Shown in pieces: positions 62,810-64,000 of a stretch of 64,000 nt of DNA (its first letter is position 1; each line of letters opens with the position of its first letter). Position numbers and translations under genes: made by a program. The notes under the pieces are model-generated. The model saw only the letters and a program-made list of their open reading frames with translations. It had not been told where the DNA came from and ran no database searches. The stretch lies in contig VSDK01010371.1 of assembly GCA_009767595.1 (NCBI GenBank), forward strand, positions 1 to 64,000, given 5' to 3'. The stretch comes from Symbiodinium kawagutii. Lineage: Eukaryota > Sar > Dinophyceae > Suessiales > Symbiodiniaceae.

Positions 62810-64000
62810 ATGTACTCTGTTTTGTGGCTGTACCTGCTGGTGCTCCCAAACTTCGCAGAGAGATTTCAGGATCGTCTCAAGCTTGGCAGGGATGTAGCAA
62901 ATGTTGGCAGCTTGAACCCCGACTTTGATGAGCTCAAGGATGTTGCTCAATACTTTGCCAGTCAGCAAGGTGGAGGCTTGACTTACAAAGAAGCCAATGA
63001 CAAAGCTGAGGTACTCGTTGGCAGATATGATTGAGATTATTTGAAGAAGTGGGCTCAATACTTTGCCAGTGAGCAAGGTGGAGGCTTGACTTACAAAGAA
63101 GCCAATGACAAAGCTGAGGTACTCGTTGGCGGATATGATTGAGATTATTTGAAGAAGTGGGCTCAATACTTTGCCAGTGAGCAAGGTGGAGGCTTGAGTC
63201 CCAAAGACGCCAACGCCAAAGCTTTTGAACTCCTTGCCAGACCTGCCGGATATCGTCCCGAATTTGATGAGCTCAAGGATCTTGCTCAATACTTTGCCAG
63301 CCAGCAAGGTGGAGGCTTGACTTACAAAGAAGCCAATGCGAAAGCGGAGNNNNNNNNNNNNNNNNNNNNNNNNNNNNNNNNNNNNNNNNNNNNNNNNGAC
63401 TTACAAAGAGGCCAACGACAAAGCTTTGGAACTCCTTGAGGAAGAACATCCCAATTTCGATGATGTGAAGAAGTGGGCTCACTACTTTGCCAGCCAGCAA
63501 GGTGGAGGCTTGAGTCCCAAAGACGCCAACGCCAAAGCTTTTGAACTCCTTGCCGGACCTGCCGGATATCATCCCGACTTTGATGAGCTCAAGGATGTTG
63601 CTCAATACTTTGCCAGCCAGCAAGGTGGAGGCTTGACTTACAAAGAAGCCAATGACAAAGCTGAGCTACTCGATGGTAGATATGATTGGGATTATTTAAA
63701 GAAGTGGGCTCAATACTTTGCCAGCCAGCAAGGCGGAGGCTGGACTTACAAAGAGGCCAACGACAAAGCTTTGGAACTCCTTGACGAAGAACATCCCAAT
63801 TTCGACGATGTGAAGAAGTGGGCTCACTACTTTGCCAGCCAGCAAGGCGGAGGCTGGACTTACAAAGAGGCCAACGACAAAGCTTTGGAACTCCTTGACG
63901 AAGAACATCCCAATTTCGACGATGTGAAGAAGTGGGCTCACTACTTTGCCAGCCAGCAAGGCGGAGGCTGGACTTACAAAGAGGCCAACGACAAAGCTTT
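62810..64000 (+). pseudogene. Second 38-residue-repeat protein gene, interrupted by two TGA codons
   Basis: ATG at 62810 gives MYSVLWLYLLVLPNFAERF, the same signal peptide as the gene at 35734, then repeats (LKDVAQYFASQQGGGLTYKE) until TGA at 63032-63034. The frame continues in phase and meets the same TGA at 63140-63142, 108 bp later. The equivalent codon at 63687-63689 is TGG (YDWDYLKKWAQYF), so Trp was probably ancestral. Repeats of 36 and 38 residues alternate and continue beyond the window. A gap of Ns (63350-63397) hides part of the array. Unless UGA is read through, only a 74-residue product would be made. Confidence 0.7.
63350..63397. other. Assembly gap (48 Ns)
   Basis: Unresolved bases inside the protein-repeat array; reading frame and copy number across it are unknown. 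Confidence 1.

Larger units (their letters stand above)
61842..64000. repeat. Segmental duplication, right arm (copy 2)
   Basis: Matches copy 1 from 33794 onward. It lacks the three TIR insertions of copy 1 and runs off the window end. Confidence 0.9.

Noticed and set aside
63032..63142. UGA decoded as Trp by a variant code
   Set aside because: Other genes in the window use TGA as a terminal stop and TGG for Trp, so nonsense mutation with repeat copying is the simpler reading.

Overview
The window looks like nuclear DNA of a dinoflagellate, most likely a Symbiodiniaceae-type alga. This is inferred from the combination of features and not from a database match. Genes are split into small GC-richer exons between long introns full of TGGTTGG/CCAACCA-type DNA and microsatellites, and some introns appear to start with GC instead of GT. 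There is a large non-LTR retrotransposon carrying its own cytosine-5 DNA methyltransferase, an arrangement reported for dinoflagellates. A tandem, truncated spliced-leader-like sequence (GGCTCAAG twice) precedes one reading frame. Nothing bacterial (operons, ribosome binding sites, CRISPR, tRNA clusters) was seen.

Layout. 1-0.93 kb: simple and short tandem repeats. 2.5-7.6 kb: plus-strand exons of a gene encoding a Cys/Trp module (YDC..AG..NW..(G)WSP.KK.WCC.....GC), with a TIR element in its first intron. 8.7-9.1 kb: an 11-bp minisatellite. 11-18 kb: scattered exon candidates and a small TIR element. 20.65-21.58 kb: a single-exon gene for a Cys-rich protein of unknown function. 22-23.6 kb: two terminal-exon candidates. 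24.2-26.8 kb: a compound satellite block (280-bp units, GTGTGG repeats, then a 14-bp monomer arranged in 112-bp higher-order units) containing an assembly gap. 27.1-27.8 kb: a possible retrogene. 31.6-33.8 kb: an EF-hand plus metallophosphoesterase gene with one clear intron. 35.7-37.4 kb: a secreted protein with ten 38-residue repeats and a Cys-rich tail.

40.4-50.0 kb: a compact retrotransposon of about 9.6 kb on the minus strand (DNMT ORF, second ORF with a coiled coil, endonuclease/RT/RNase H ORF) bounded by a 13-bp target-site duplication. 50.0-57.4 kb: further plus-strand exons, many predicted to encode charged helical segments. 55.2-57.2 kb: an oligo-A/oligo-T direct repeat and an AT-rich stretch. 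61.1-64.0 kb: a second, decayed copy of the 28.7-37 kb region, with the phosphoesterase gene deleted except for its last codons and the repeat-protein gene interrupted by two identical TGA codons.

The duplicated segment is the most informative part. It gives paralogous empty sites for three independent small insertions (98 bp, about 150 bp and about 610 bp, all with inverted ends), and it shows a nonsense codon that apparently spread between tandem protein repeats. Exon calls rest on open frame, composition and splice signals read by eye; exact exon ends are uncertain unless stated.
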